This document shows positions 35,369-44,131 of a DNA stretch of 64,000 nucleotides, piece by piece. The notes below the pieces were generated by a model. The model ran no database searches. It worked only from the letters and a program-made list of their open reading frames with translations, and was not told the origin of the DNA. Source of the DNA: Arthrobacter sp. H-02-3 (GTDB lineage Bacteria > Actinomycetota > Actinomycetes > Actinomycetales > Micrococcaceae); assembly GCF_003097355.1 (NCBI RefSeq), contig NZ_PYUI01000006.1, positions 155,313-219,312 of the forward strand. The letters are read 5' to 3'. How positions within the stretch are numbered: position 1 is the first letter of the stretch; each line of letters opens with the position of its first letter. The translations under genes and the position numbers were made by a program.

Positions 35369-38332
35369 GTGAAGTCACGCACGAAAGCCCGCGTTCCCCG
35401 GCCAGGGGCATGTGCCGTCGCCGGCATCCTTGGATTGTGCCTGGTCGCCGGATCCGGTGTGCCGGCAAGCGCCGCTCCGATCCCGCCAACGACGCCGACC
35501 GACGGTCCTGGCGCGTTCTCCGAATCGAATCTCGCCGCAGATCGCACTCCCAGCAATTTCTTCTACCGGATCCCTGCGCTGACGTACCTCGGCGGCGGGG
35601 TAGTTCTGGCGGCATGGGACGGCCGGCCCGGGAGCTCGGCCGATGCGCCAAACCCAAACTCAATCGTGCAGCGGCGCAGTACCGACGGCGGGCAGACGTG
35701 GGGCCCGCTTCAAGTGATTGCCGCCGGTCATGTCGGTGACGCGACAGGCCTGAAGTTTGGCTACAGCGATCCGTCGTACGTTTACGACTCTGAAGCCGGA
35801 AAAGTCTTCGCGTTCTTCGTCTACTCCAAGGACCAGGGTTTCGGTGCCAGCGTCTTTGGCAATGACGACGCCGACCGCTCGGTGATCTCGTCGGCGGTTG
35901 TGGAGTCGGACGATGGCGGGCAGACCTGGAGCTCCCCTCGACTCATCACCAACGTGACCAAGCCCGGGACGAGCCGGACGAACCCCCAGCCGGGCGACGT
36001 CCGTGCCAACTTCGCTGCCTCGGGGGAGGGGATCCAACTGAAATACGGAATCCACAAGGGACGCCTCATCCAGCAGTACTCCGGACAGGTCCAGCAGGCC
36101 AATGGCACGCAGGCATTCCAGGCCTACAGTGTCTTCTCCGACGACCACGGCGCCACGTGGCAGAAGGGCACCCCGGTGGGCGCCGCGATGGACGAGAACA
36201 AGACGGTTGAGCTTTCGGACGGCCGGGTCATGCTCAACTCCCGTGACAGTGCCAACGGAGGGTATCGAAAAGTTGCCGTCTCCGACGACGGCGGCGCCAC
36301 TTACGGTCCCGTCACCCAGGACACCGAACTGCCGGACCCGGCCAACAACGGCTCGATCGCCCGAATGTTCCCCGATGCCCCGGCGGGATCTGCCGACGCC
36401 AGGAAGCTGATCTTCACAAACGCCAATTCCAAGACAGCGCGGGAAAACGTCTCCGCCAGGGTCTCCTGCGACGACGGGGCGACATGGCCCGGCGTGCGCA
36501 CCCTCCGCTCCGGATTCTCGGCCTACTCCACCGTCACCCGCCTGGAGGGCGGACAGTTCGGCGTGCTGTACGAGGCCAACTACACCGACAACATTCCCTT
36601 CGCGAAGTTCAACGATGAGTGGCTCAACTACGTCTGCGCCCCTCTCGGCGTCGCCGCACAGACCGTGACCCCCGGCGCAACCAAGGCTGTCGCCGTCACG
36701 GTGACAAACCAGGAGAGCGCCGTGCTCTCCGGAGCGTCCGCCACGATTCTCACCCCCGCGGGCTGGTCTGCAACCACCGTGCCGGTTCCCGACGTCGCCC
36801 CCGGCACCTTTGCCACGGTCAGCGTGAACCTGACCGCCCCGGTCGGGGCTTCGGGTGCGCAGAATCTCACCGCAGCGTTCACCGCGGCCGACGGTAGGGT
36901 TGCCCAGTCTGCGTTCGTTGCGACGGCGCCCCAGGCCCAGCAGATCGGGCTGGGCATCACCGGCACGGCCCCGGACCGCGATGTCATCAACTCGCCCTAC
37001 GCCGCCGGCGACGTGCTGTCCTATTCGTTCACCGTCAAAAACACCGGCACCGTGACCTCGAATGCCGTCCCCGCCGCCGGCAGTTTCGAGGCAGGCTATC
37101 TCCCGCCGACCGCGCCGAACTGCCGGTACAACAACCTCCCGGCCGGCTCCAGCTACAGCTGCACCACGGCCAGGCACACCGTGACGGCCGAGGACATCTC
37201 ACGCGGCTACTTCACACCCCAGGCGACGTTCACGGTGACAGCATCCGCCACGCCGACCCTGACGCAGACGGTGGTGTTCAACGGCTCCGCAGTCCCGCTG
37301 CGCGACGGATTGCCCGCGGCCGACATTACCGGGCAGCGCAGCGACGCCGGCAGGGATCTGACACTGCAGCCCTACACTGCCGGGGAGCAGGTGCCCTACA
37401 CGTTTGCGGTCGTAAACAGCGGTCCGCTGACCACCACGGTTACGCCGACTGCCGGAAACTTCTCACCGCTGGTCCCTGAAGGCGCCGGCAACTGCCGGTG
37501 GCGCAACCTGGCGCCGGCCGGAAAATACAGCTGCACCACGCCGCGGCACACCGTGACCCAGGCCGAAGTGGACCAGGGCTTCTTCGTGCCCCGCACGTCG
37601 TGGACGCTTACGGCAGCCGGACAGAGCCCGCGGGTACTCGACGTCGACGGCGGCGAGGTGGACCTGATTGCCAGGAACGCCCTGCTCGAAGGCACTGCCA
37701 CGGCCTCCTGGGAGGATTCGAACGACGACGGCTACGCCAGTCCCGGAGAGAAAGTCACCTTCACTTATACCCTCGGCAATGCCGGAAACGTCGGGCTGAC
37801 CGCGTTGGAGGCGCCGGAGATGGGCATGTCCGAACCGGTATTCGCCTCCGGCTCCACCGTCACCAGGAGCCAGGACTACATCCTGACGGCTGCCGACGTC
37901 GCTGCCGGCGAACTGTCCGCCGCGACCTTCACCGCAACTGCCAGGAACGGGGCAAAGAGTGTCGAACTCAAGGTCACGCGGGGGGCACTCGCCCTGCTCG
38001 CACAGCCCGCGCGGCCCGAGGCCACGCCGGGCCTCCGAACCCAGGATCTCGACGGTCTGGCTGCCCCGACGGACCTGGGCACCGACGCAAAGTACCGGAC
38101 CGGACAGAAAATGACCCTCCGGAACCTTGAGCACGGTCAGTGGTACTACGTCTACCTCAACAAGAGCCTCTACAGGCTTGGCTGGATGTTCCCGGGGAAG
38201 GACAACACCGTTGACATCATTCTGCCGGACGAGCTGAAGAACGGCCGCGACGACGTGGTGGTGCTCGATTCGCTCGGCCGGCAAGTCACCTTCGACAGGC
38301 TCCAGATCACGCCGAAGGGCCAAAAGCTCTAA
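35369..38332 (+). CDS. nanH: secreted exo-alpha-sialidase with multi-domain C-terminus
   Basis: 987 residues from GTG 35369 (AGAGG 6 nt upstream). Signal peptide 1-35, cleavage after ASA. GH33 beta-propeller about 50-410: the YRIP motif at 66-69 with its sialate-binding Arg, and Asp boxes STDGGQTWG, SDDGGQTWS, SDDHGATWQ, SDDGGATYG plus a degenerate CDDGATWPG. Then an NEW3-type beta domain (about 425-515), two or three CARDB/DUF11-like beta repeats (about 520-860, with the recurrent CRW/YRNL...YSCTT.RHTVT pattern), and a C-terminal beta module (890-987). No LPXTG anchor, so it is released or held by its repeats. It frees terminal sialic acid from glycoconjugates for the importer encoded nearby. 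Confidence 0.92.
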   Translation: MKSRTKARVPRPGACAVAGILGLCLVAGSGVPASAAPIPPTTPTDGPGAFSESNLAADRTPSNFFYRIPALTYLGGGVVLAAWDGRPGSSADAPNPNSIVQRRSTDGGQTWGPLQVIAAGHVGDATGLKFGYSDPSYVYDSEAGKVFAFFVYSKDQGFGASVFGNDDADRSVISSAVVESDDGGQTWSSPRLITNVTKPGTSRTNPQPGDVRANFAASGEGIQLKYGIHKGRLIQQYSGQVQQANGTQAFQAYSVFSDDHGATWQKGTPVGAAMDENKTVELSDGRVMLNSRDSANGGYRKVAVSDDGGATYGPVTQDTELPDPANNGSIARMFPDAPAGSADARKLIFTNANSKTARENVSARVSCDDGATWPGVRTLRSGFSAYSTVTRLEGGQFGVLYEANYTDNIPFAKFNDEWLNYVCAPLGVAAQTVTPGATKAVAVTVTNQESAVLSGASATILTPAGWSATTVPVPDVAPGTFATVSVNLTAPVGASGAQNLTAAFTAADGRVAQSAFVATAPQAQQIGLGITGTAPDRDVINSPYAAGDVLSYSFTVKNTGTVTSNAVPAAGSFEAGYLPPTAPNCRYNNLPAGSSYSCTTARHTVTAEDISRGYFTPQATFTVTASATPTLTQTVVFNGSAVPLRDGLPAADITGQRSDAGRDLTLQPYTAGEQVPYTFAVVNSGPLTTTVTPTAGNFSPLVPEGAGNCRWRNLAPAGKYSCTTPRHTVTQAEVDQGFFVPRTSWTLTAAGQSPRVLDVDGGEVDLIARNALLEGTATASWEDSNDDGYASPGEKVTFTYTLGNAGNVGLTALEAPEMGMSEPVFASGSTVTRSQDYILTAADVAAGELSAATFTATARNGAKSVELKVTRGALALLAQPARPEATPGLRTQDLDGLAAPTDLGTDAKYRTGQKMTLRNLEHGQWYYVYLNKSLYRLGWMFPGKDNTVDIILPDELKNGRDDVVVLDSLGRQVTFDRLQITPKGQKL

Positions 38333-38373
38333 GGGTCAAGGGCTCTGGGTCTGGCAGCCCCAAAGGGTGCAAG

Positions 38374-38411
38374 GGTGGCGGGCTCCGGAATTCGGGTCGG
38401 AACCCGCCACC
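38374..38411 (+). terminator. hairpin terminator after the sialidase
   Basis: Arms GGTGGCGGGCTCCG (38374-38387) and CGGAACCCGCCACC (38398-38411), one C-A mismatch, 10-nt loop, 41 bp after the stop codon. Confidence 0.65.
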
Positions 38412-38482
38412 AACGTGCCGCCCGGCGCCTCTTTCGCAGGCGCCTCGCGAAAATTCTCCACACTCGCGGCAACAAAAGGACA

Positions 38483-38494
38483 TTGGACGTCCCA
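38483..38494. promoter_or_regulatory. nan-regulon operator upstream of the GntR-nagB operon
   Basis: TTGGACGTCCCA inside ATTGGACGTCCCAT; core GGACGTCC is a perfect palindrome. It lies 59 bp before the regulator's start, so the regulator probably controls itself. Confidence 0.65.
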
Positions 38495-38553
38495 TCTCCT
38501 GTAAGCTGGAGGTAGGAGTGGCCGATCCCGGCTGCGGCCAGAAGGAGAGTGTC

Positions 38554-39285
38554 GTGAGCATCGAATCCCGAGTAGTGTCGCCGGCCCGTTTCAGCGCTCA
38601 AATCAGGTCCCATGCGCTGCAGACACGCATTATGGACCTCATCCTAGAACAAGGGTTGGACGTTGGGGATGCACTCCCCACCGAAAGCGAGCTCTCCGCG
38701 GTTCTGGGCGTCGGGCGCAACACTGTGCGGGAGTCGCTGAAGGTGCTTCAGGCGCTGGGCGTGATCGAGATCCGCCACGGCTTTGGCATGTTCGTGGCAC
38801 CGAACAACTTCACCGCACTCACCGATGGCCTGGCCTTCCGCGGGCGGCTGTCGCTGCGCCACAGGGGCGAGGAAGCGATGGAGCTCATCGACGTGCGGCA
38901 GGCGCTCGAATCGGGCCTCATTGGCTCCGCGATCGACCTCATGACCGACGAGCACCTCGGCCAGCTCCGCGGCACCCTGGAGCAGATGGAAGCAGCCGCG
39001 GCTGCCGGGGAAGCGCTGGCCGAACTGGACGCGGAATTCCACCGTGGCCTCTACGCGCCCCTGAACAACGAGCTCCTGATTAATCTCATGGACGTGTTCT
39101 GGAAGGTGTACCGCCAGATCCACCAGGCCCTGGGAACCGGCCCGGTCAACCTCCCGGAGCAGGCTCGTATGCACCGGGAAATTTTCGAGGCCGTCGCCGA
39201 GAAGAACAAGACCCTGGCCTCCGAGCGCCTGCAGCGCCACTTCGACGGCATCCGCCAAAAACTCAAGGACGTCGCTGCCCGTTAG
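38554..39285 (+). CDS. GntR/FadR-family regulator of the sialic-acid genes (NanR-like)
   Basis: 243 residues from GTG 38554 (AAGGAG 7 nt upstream); GTG 38518 with GGAGG 5 nt upstream is a real alternative adding 12 residues. wHTH about 10-85 (LQTRIMDLILEQGLDVGDALPTESELSAVLGVGRNTVRESLKVLQALGVIEIRHGFGMFV) and an FCD effector domain (100-235) with LDAEFHRGLYAPLNNELL and RMHREIFEAVAEKN carrying probable metal/ligand residues. In an operon with nagB and amid nan genes, it is the obvious owner of the shared TNGGACGTCCNA palindromes. The ligand is probably Neu5Ac or an amino-sugar phosphate. Confidence 0.88.
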   Translation: MSIESRVVSPARFSAQIRSHALQTRIMDLILEQGLDVGDALPTESELSAVLGVGRNTVRESLKVLQALGVIEIRHGFGMFVAPNNFTALTDGLAFRGRLSLRHRGEEAMELIDVRQALESGLIGSAIDLMTDEHLGQLRGTLEQMEAAAAAGEALAELDAEFHRGLYAPLNNELLINLMDVFWKVYRQIHQALGTGPVNLPEQARMHREIFEAVAEKNKTLASERLQRHFDGIRQKLKDVAAR

Positions 39286-39350
39286 CCGGACCGCCGACCA
39301 GCTCGTGCAGGCGGGCCGCGACGCATTAGGAACCACAGAAAGCGCCACTC

Positions 39351-40136
39351 ATGATGGAAATCTTTGTAGTGCCCGACGCCGAGGGAACCGGGGCCGTTGC
39401 TGCCGGCATCCTGGCCGCCGTGATCCGCAGCCGTCCCGACGCCGTTCTCGGCGTGGCCACCGGCGGCTCGCCGCTGCCGGTGTATGTGGCCCTTGCCGGC
39501 CATGGGCTGGACATGTCCGGTATCCGCGGCTTCGCGCTGGACGAGTACGTCGGGCTGCCGGCGGGCCATCCGGAGAGCTACGCCGAGGTGGTTCGCCGCG
39601 AAGTGACCGAACGGCTGCACCTTGTCCCCGCCAACGTCTTCGTTCCCGACGGCGGCGCCGAGAACCCCGACGTCGCTGCGCGTGACTATGACCGCGCGAT
39701 CGCCGAGGCCGGCGGAATCGACGTCCAGATCCTGGGGATCGGACACAACGGGCACCTGGCCTTCAACGAACCGGGTTCGGCCCTGGATTCCCGGACCCGG
39801 GTGGAACTGCTGACCGAGCGCACGCGCCAGGCGAATGCCCGCTATTTTGACAGCCCTGACGACGTCCCGGAGCGGTGCATCACTCAGGGCCTGGGAACCA
39901 TCCTTGAAGCCCGGCAGCTACTGCTGGTGGTCAACGGGGCGGACAAGGCCGACATCCTCCGCGAGGCACTTGCCGGTCCCGTTTCGCCCGAGTGCCCGGC
40001 CTCGGTACTGCAGTTGCACCCGCATGTCACGGTGGTGGCGGACGAGGCCGCGGCCGCCCGGCTTACGGACGTCCCGGCAGGATCCCTCCGCGGGCCCGGA
40101 ATAGTCAAGGTGCGTGCCGGGGCAGCCGTCGCCTAA
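39351..40136 (+). CDS. nagB: glucosamine-6-phosphate deaminase
   Basis: 261 residues. It converts glucosamine-6-phosphate to fructose-6-phosphate and ammonia, the final step of sialate and GlcNAc use. Family motifs: GVATGGSPLPVYVAL near 35-50, FALDEYVGLPAGHPESY near 62-78 with the catalytic Asp, and the ring-opening region DVQILGIGHNGHLAFNEPGS near 125-145. It is slightly shorter than the E. coli enzyme and lacks the allosteric C-terminal extension. 65 bp after the GntR regulator; the rest of the pathway is on the opposite strand and convergent. Confidence 0.92.
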   Translation: MMEIFVVPDAEGTGAVAAGILAAVIRSRPDAVLGVATGGSPLPVYVALAGHGLDMSGIRGFALDEYVGLPAGHPESYAEVVRREVTERLHLVPANVFVPDGGAENPDVAARDYDRAIAEAGGIDVQILGIGHNGHLAFNEPGSALDSRTRVELLTERTRQANARYFDSPDDVPERCITQGLGTILEARQLLLVVNGADKADILREALAGPVSPECPASVLQLHPHVTVVADEAAAARLTDVPAGSLRGPGIVKVRAGAAVA

Positions 40137-40174
40137 GACCGAATGCCACCCTGCGCGGCGGCATCCGCACCCGG

Positions 40175-41422
40175 TCAGGCGGACGCGTCCAGAATCCGGC
40201 CGCCGCGCAGGACCCTCACCAGTTCGAAATCCGCGTCGACGGCGAGGATATCGGCGCGCATTCCTGTCCGGAGGGCGCCGATCTCGTTTTCCAGGCCCAG
40301 GACGCTGGCAGGAACCAGGGTCGCCGCCAGAACGGCCTCCGCAGGATCCACCCCTGCCGCGACGGTGGTACGGACAACCTCCAGCAGGGTCGCCGTGCCC
40401 CCGGCGAGGGCGCCGTTGCTTCTCAGGGTGGCTACGCCGTCGTGCACCACCACCGCGGAGGGTCCCAGTTCGTAGTCGCCGTCGGGCAGTCCTGTGGCCG
40501 CCATGGAGTCCGTCACCAGCGCGATATTCGCGGCCCCAACCACCTCGAACACCATCCGGACCGTCTCCGGGTCGAGGTGGACGCCGTCGCCGATCAGTTC
40601 GACCACGACGGTGCCGGCGGCCGCCAGCCGCAGGCTCGCGCCAGCCGGCCCGGGGCTCCGGTGATGCAGCGGCGGCATGCCGTTAAACAGGTGCGTCACC
40701 GTGGGCCGGGCCTGCGGACCGAACCGCCCGCCCGCTGCGGCGCTGCCGATGAGGTCGGCGGCTTCCGTCAGCGAGGCGGCCGCCAGCCGGGCGTCGGCGT
40801 CGGTGTGGCCCAGCGAGGGGGTGACGCCGTGGTCCGCGAGCATCCGGAGCAGTTCACTGGCGCCGGGCAGTTCGGGGGCGTACGTCATGGTCCGCAGGGT
40901 TCCGCCCGCGGCCTGAAGCATGTGCCCCAGGAGTTCAGGATCGGGGTCCCGGAGCCAGAGCGGATTCTGGGCGCCGCAGCGGGCGGTGGAGAGGAACGGG
41001 CCCTCGGAATGGACGCCTGCGATGAGTCCCTCGGCCGCCAGGACCTTGAGGATGCCGAGCGACCGCAGCAGCTCCTCGCCGGAGGCGGTGACGAGGCTAG
41101 CGAGCAGGCTGGTGGTCCCGCTGCGGTGCAGGAAGTCCACGGCCTCCCGGCAGGCCTGGCTGTCCCCGGTGGGGAATCCGCCGCCTGCCGCCCCGTGGCA
41201 GTGGATGTCCACGAGCCCGGGAAGCAGTGACGCGCCGGGCGGCAGCGGGAGCTCCGCCGCGCCCGGGAATTGCGCGGCGTCAAAGCCGCTGCCGGGTCCG
41301 GCGTAGGCGATCCGGCCGCCGGACACTGCCACCACGGCGTCCGCGGTAGCGGCACCGTTGCTGAGGAGGGCGCCACGGAGGAGGTAGGCGGGAGCAGAGG
41401 CGGGGTCGCGGGATTCCGGCAT
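40175..41422 (-). CDS. nagA: N-acetylglucosamine-6-phosphate deacetylase
   Basis: 415 residues. Amidohydrolase-superfamily enzyme removing acetate from GlcNAc-6-phosphate. LLPGLVDIHCHGAAGGGFPTGD near 66-87 contains the first His pair; GVHSEGPFLSTARCGAQ near 133-150 the metal-bridging Glu; SLGHTDAD and THLFNGMPPLHHRSPG the further His ligands; and LVTDSMAATGLPDG the catalytic Asp. Last gene of the eight-gene minus-strand nan operon, 11 bp after nanE, and convergent with nagB. Confidence 0.92.
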   Translation of the reverse strand: MPESRDPASAPAYLLRGALLSNGAATADAVVAVSGGRIAYAGPGSGFDAAQFPGAAELPLPPGASLLPGLVDIHCHGAAGGGFPTGDSQACREAVDFLHRSGTTSLLASLVTASGEELLRSLGILKVLAAEGLIAGVHSEGPFLSTARCGAQNPLWLRDPDPELLGHMLQAAGGTLRTMTYAPELPGASELLRMLADHGVTPSLGHTDADARLAAASLTEAADLIGSAAAGGRFGPQARPTVTHLFNGMPPLHHRSPGPAGASLRLAAAGTVVVELIGDGVHLDPETVRMVFEVVGAANIALVTDSMAATGLPDGDYELGPSAVVVHDGVATLRSNGALAGGTATLLEVVRTTVAAGVDPAEAVLAATLVPASVLGLENEIGALRTGMRADILAVDADFELVRVLRGGRILDASA

Positions 41423-41433
41423 CGGGACAGTCC

Positions 41434-42120
41434 TCAGGAGTGCAGTGCGGTGGCGAACCAGCCGCTGATGGTGGCCGGGTGGGTGATGGCGGTGCCGACG
41501 ACGACCGCGTAGGCGCCGGCGTCGAGCGCCTGGCGGGCCTGGTCCGGGGTGTGGATGCGGCCTTCGGCGATGAGCGGCTTCCCAAGGCCGGCGGCGGCGA
41601 TCTGCTCCAGCAGTTCGAGGTCGGGGCCGTGGGTTTTCGGGCGTTGACCGTCGTAACCGGCCAGCGTCGTGCCGATCAGGTCCGCGCCGGCGTCGACGGC
41701 GGCTGCGGCGTCATCGTAGGAGGCGCAGTCCGCCATGACGAGGGCGTGGGAGTCTGCGCGGAACCCGGCAACTGTGGCGGCCAGGCTCAGCCCGTCCGGG
41801 CGGTGCCGGCGGGTGCCGTCGATCGCCACTACGTGGGCGCCGGCGTTGGCCACGGCGAGGGCATGCCGCAGCGTCGGGGTGATGAAGACGCCGTCGTGGC
41901 CGTCCTTCCAAAGCCCGATGACCGGGACCTCGACGGCGGCGCGGGTGTGCTGGACGTCGGCCAGCCCCTGGACCCGGACGGCCGCGGCACCGCCGATGAC
42001 GGCCGATGCCGCCATCTGCGCAGTGGTGCGGGGATCCCGCATCGGCTCCCCGGGGTAGGCCTGGCAGGAAACGATGAGCTGGGAGCGGAGGGATTCGAGG
42101 CCCGTGGGGGTCAGGATCAT
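41434..42120 (-). CDS. nanE: N-acetylmannosamine-6-phosphate 2-epimerase
   Basis: 228 residues, TIM barrel. LIVSCQAYPGEPMRDP at the start (family: QA..GEP), AVRVQGLADV, PVIGLWKDGHDGVFITPTL near 65-83 with the catalytic Lys, VVAIDGTRRHRPDG near 95, GTTLAGYDG near 150, and PLIAEGRIHTPDQARQALDAGAYAVVVGTAITHP near the end. It interconverts ManNAc-6-P and GlcNAc-6-P, between NanK and NagA in the pathway. Confidence 0.93.
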   Translation of the reverse strand: MILTPTGLESLRSQLIVSCQAYPGEPMRDPRTTAQMAASAVIGGAAAVRVQGLADVQHTRAAVEVPVIGLWKDGHDGVFITPTLRHALAVANAGAHVVAIDGTRRHRPDGLSLAATVAGFRADSHALVMADCASYDDAAAAVDAGADLIGTTLAGYDGQRPKTHGPDLELLEQIAAAGLGKPLIAEGRIHTPDQARQALDAGAYAVVVGTAITHPATISGWFATALHS

Positions 42121-42172
42121 GGTGCCTGGTTTCTGTGTTTCTCGGCGGTCCGGTGTGAGCGGACGGGAACGG

Positions 42173-43111
42173 TCAGTTGAAGACTAGCTGTGCGGCACCG
42201 ACGATGGCTGCGGAGTTTTCCAGCGTGGCCCGGAGCACCGGCACGCGGACCAGCGGGTCCAGCAGTTCCCGGCGCAGGGCGGCTTTCATGGGATTCCACC
42301 AGAGGTCGCCGGCGTCGGCCAGTCCGCCGGAGATCACCAGGACTTCGGGGTCCAGGACGTTGGCCAGGCCCCCGGCCGCCTGGCCGGCGGCCTCGGCGGC
42401 GGTGCGGACAGCGTGGCGGGCCGCAGGGTCGCCGTCGTGCGCCAGCGCGAACACCGCCCGGGTGTCCGGGACGGCGGGGGATCCGCCCAGGCGCAGGAAC
42501 GCCGCATGGATGGCCGGACCGGAGGCCGCGGCCTCCACGTGACCTTCACCGCCGCAGGAACAGGGCAGTGCGCCGCCGTCGGCATACGCGTAAGGGGAGG
42601 CGATGTGCCCGACGTGACCGCCGACATACCGGTGGCCGAGGACCGGCCGGCCGCCGAGCACCAGGCTGGCGCCAACGCCGGTTCCGAAGGCGATCAGCAG
42701 CGAGCTCGCCGTCCCGGCCGCCGCCCCCTGCCAGGCCTCGCCGAGCGCGTGGGCATGGACGTCGTTGACCGCACGGACCGCGCCCGGGGGGATCCCCAGC
42801 CGCCGTGCCAGGCCTTCCGTGAGAGGGGTCCCGGCCCAGCCGTGGATGGCGTCCGTTGCCGAGACCACCACACCTCGACCGGCGTCGATCACGCCTGCCG
42901 AGCCGACCCCCACTCCGGTGATGGAGAATCCATCCGCCGCCGCCCGCAACCTGAGCCCGGCCACCAGAGCCGCGGTGGCGTCCAGGACGGCCTCGCCGCC
43001 GGCGCGGCTGAGCGTCGGAGTGGTCTCCGAGAACAGCAGTTCGCCGTCCGCGGAGACCACCCCGGCCGCCGTCTTGGTGCCGCCCAGGTCAATCCCGATA
43101 GCGTGCGCCAT
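42173..43111 (-). CDS. nanK: ROK-family N-acetylmannosamine kinase with altered zinc motif
   Basis: 312 residues, AGGAGG upstream. ROK fold: ATP phosphate loop AIGIDLGGTKTAAGVV at the start, catalytic Asp in VRAVNDVHAHALGEAW near 117, FGTGVGASLVLGG near 140-150. The zinc site normally reads CxCGxxGCxE; here it is CSCGGEGHVE, the third Cys being His. The preceding His (YVGGHVGH) is kept, so a Cys2His2 site is possible. It phosphorylates ManNAc to ManNAc-6-P. 52 bp before nanE and 44 bp after nanA in the operon; assignment as NanK rather than glucokinase rests on this context. Confidence 0.85.
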   Translation of the reverse strand: MAHAIGIDLGGTKTAAGVVSADGELLFSETTPTLSRAGGEAVLDATAALVAGLRLRAAADGFSITGVGVGSAGVIDAGRGVVVSATDAIHGWAGTPLTEGLARRLGIPPGAVRAVNDVHAHALGEAWQGAAAGTASSLLIAFGTGVGASLVLGGRPVLGHRYVGGHVGHIASPYAYADGGALPCSCGGEGHVEAAASGPAIHAAFLRLGGSPAVPDTRAVFALAHDGDPAARHAVRTAAEAAGQAAGGLANVLDPEVLVISGGLADAGDLWWNPMKAALRRELLDPLVRVPVLRATLENSAAIVGAAQLVFN

Positions 43112-43155
43112 GTTCCTCCTCAGTCCTGTGTCCGTGCGGGCGTGGCGGCCGGTGC

Positions 43156-44085
43156 CTAGACCAGGCCGTTGCGTTCGAGGATGACCTTGATGGCGGTGGT
43201 CTCGTCCTCGTTCAGGGACGGCATGGGCGTGCTCATGGTGTTGGACTCGATGATGCCCATGAGCTGGAGGGCGGTCTTGAAGGCGCCAAGCCCGGCCGCG
43301 CCGCCGGAGACCCGGCCGTTGGGGGTGTAAACGATCTCGAAGAGGTCGGCGAGGCGGTCCTGCTCGGCGGTGGCCTTGGCCCAGTCGCCGGCGGCCGCGG
43401 CATCCATGAGGTTCCGGTAGCCGCGGGGGTCCACGTTGCCCAGGCCCGGGACGACGCCCTGGGCTCCGCCGAGGAGGGCGCCGTCCACTACGACCTCGTG
43501 GCCGGTGAAGATGTCGAAGTTGGGGATGTCGCGGGCTGCCAGCAGGAGTTGGCGGAAGCCGACGTCGTCACCGGAGGAGTCCTTGACGCCGGCGATCACG
43601 CCGTCCCGGCCGAGCCGCACCAGCAGGTCCGTGGGGAGCTTGAAGTGGGTGCGGACCGGGACGTCGTAGGCGAAGATCGGCGTGCTGACGGCGTCATGGA
43701 TGGTACGGAAGTGGGTTTCCGTCTCCTCCGCGTTGCCGATCGCGTAGTACATCGAGGTCACGACGATCGCGTCGGCGCCGAGGTCGATCACCTTCCGGGC
43801 CTCCTCGATGACGCGGTTGGTCGTCTGCTCGTTGGCGCCGACGATCAGCGGCACGCTCGCTGCGCCAGCAGCAGCATTCTCAGCCGCGATGGTGCTGACG
43901 ACGAGTTCGCGCTCGGCGTTGCTCAGGTAGGGGACTTCGCCGGAGGAGCCCAGGACAAAGAGGCCGGACACGCCGCCGTCGATCAGGTGCCGCGTGAGGT
44001 TCTTCAGCGAATCGGTGTCGATGCTGCCGTCGGCGTGGCGGGGGGTGACGACCGGGGGAATAACGCCCTGGAATTGGGTAGACAC
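43156..44085 (-). CDS. nanA: DapA/NanA-family aldolase, probable N-acetylneuraminate lyase
   Basis: 309 residues from GTG 44085 (TGGAG upstream); the open frame continues into satD but without a ribosome site. Class I TIM-barrel aldolase: GLFVLGSSGEVPYLSNAER near 45, the phenolic Tyr in FAYDVPVRTHF near 137 and Schiff-base Lys in IAGVKDSSGDDVGFRQLL near 167. The GSSGE variant of GTTGE and the KDSSGD loop differ from classical NanA, so the protein is a member of the broader DHDPS/NAL group. Position between the importer and nanK-nanE makes sialate cleavage to ManNAc and pyruvate the likely reaction. Confidence 0.82.
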   Translation of the reverse strand: MSTQFQGVIPPVVTPRHADGSIDTDSLKNLTRHLIDGGVSGLFVLGSSGEVPYLSNAERELVVSTIAAENAAAGAASVPLIVGANEQTTNRVIEEARKVIDLGADAIVVTSMYYAIGNAEETETHFRTIHDAVSTPIFAYDVPVRTHFKLPTDLLVRLGRDGVIAGVKDSSGDDVGFRQLLLAARDIPNFDIFTGHEVVVDGALLGGAQGVVPGLGNVDPRGYRNLMDAAAAGDWAKATAEQDRLADLFEIVYTPNGRVSGGAAGLGAFKTALQLMGIIESNTMSTPMPSLNEDETTAIKVILERNGLV

Positions 44086-44131
44086 AGGTAACTCCAATGA
44101 TGGTTTGTTGAAACGGGGAAAGGGGAAGGAA

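Noticed and set aside
35660..37177. 505-codon minus-strand frame opposite the sialidase
   Set aside because: Shadow of the sialidase gene; no signal, domain or ribosome site.
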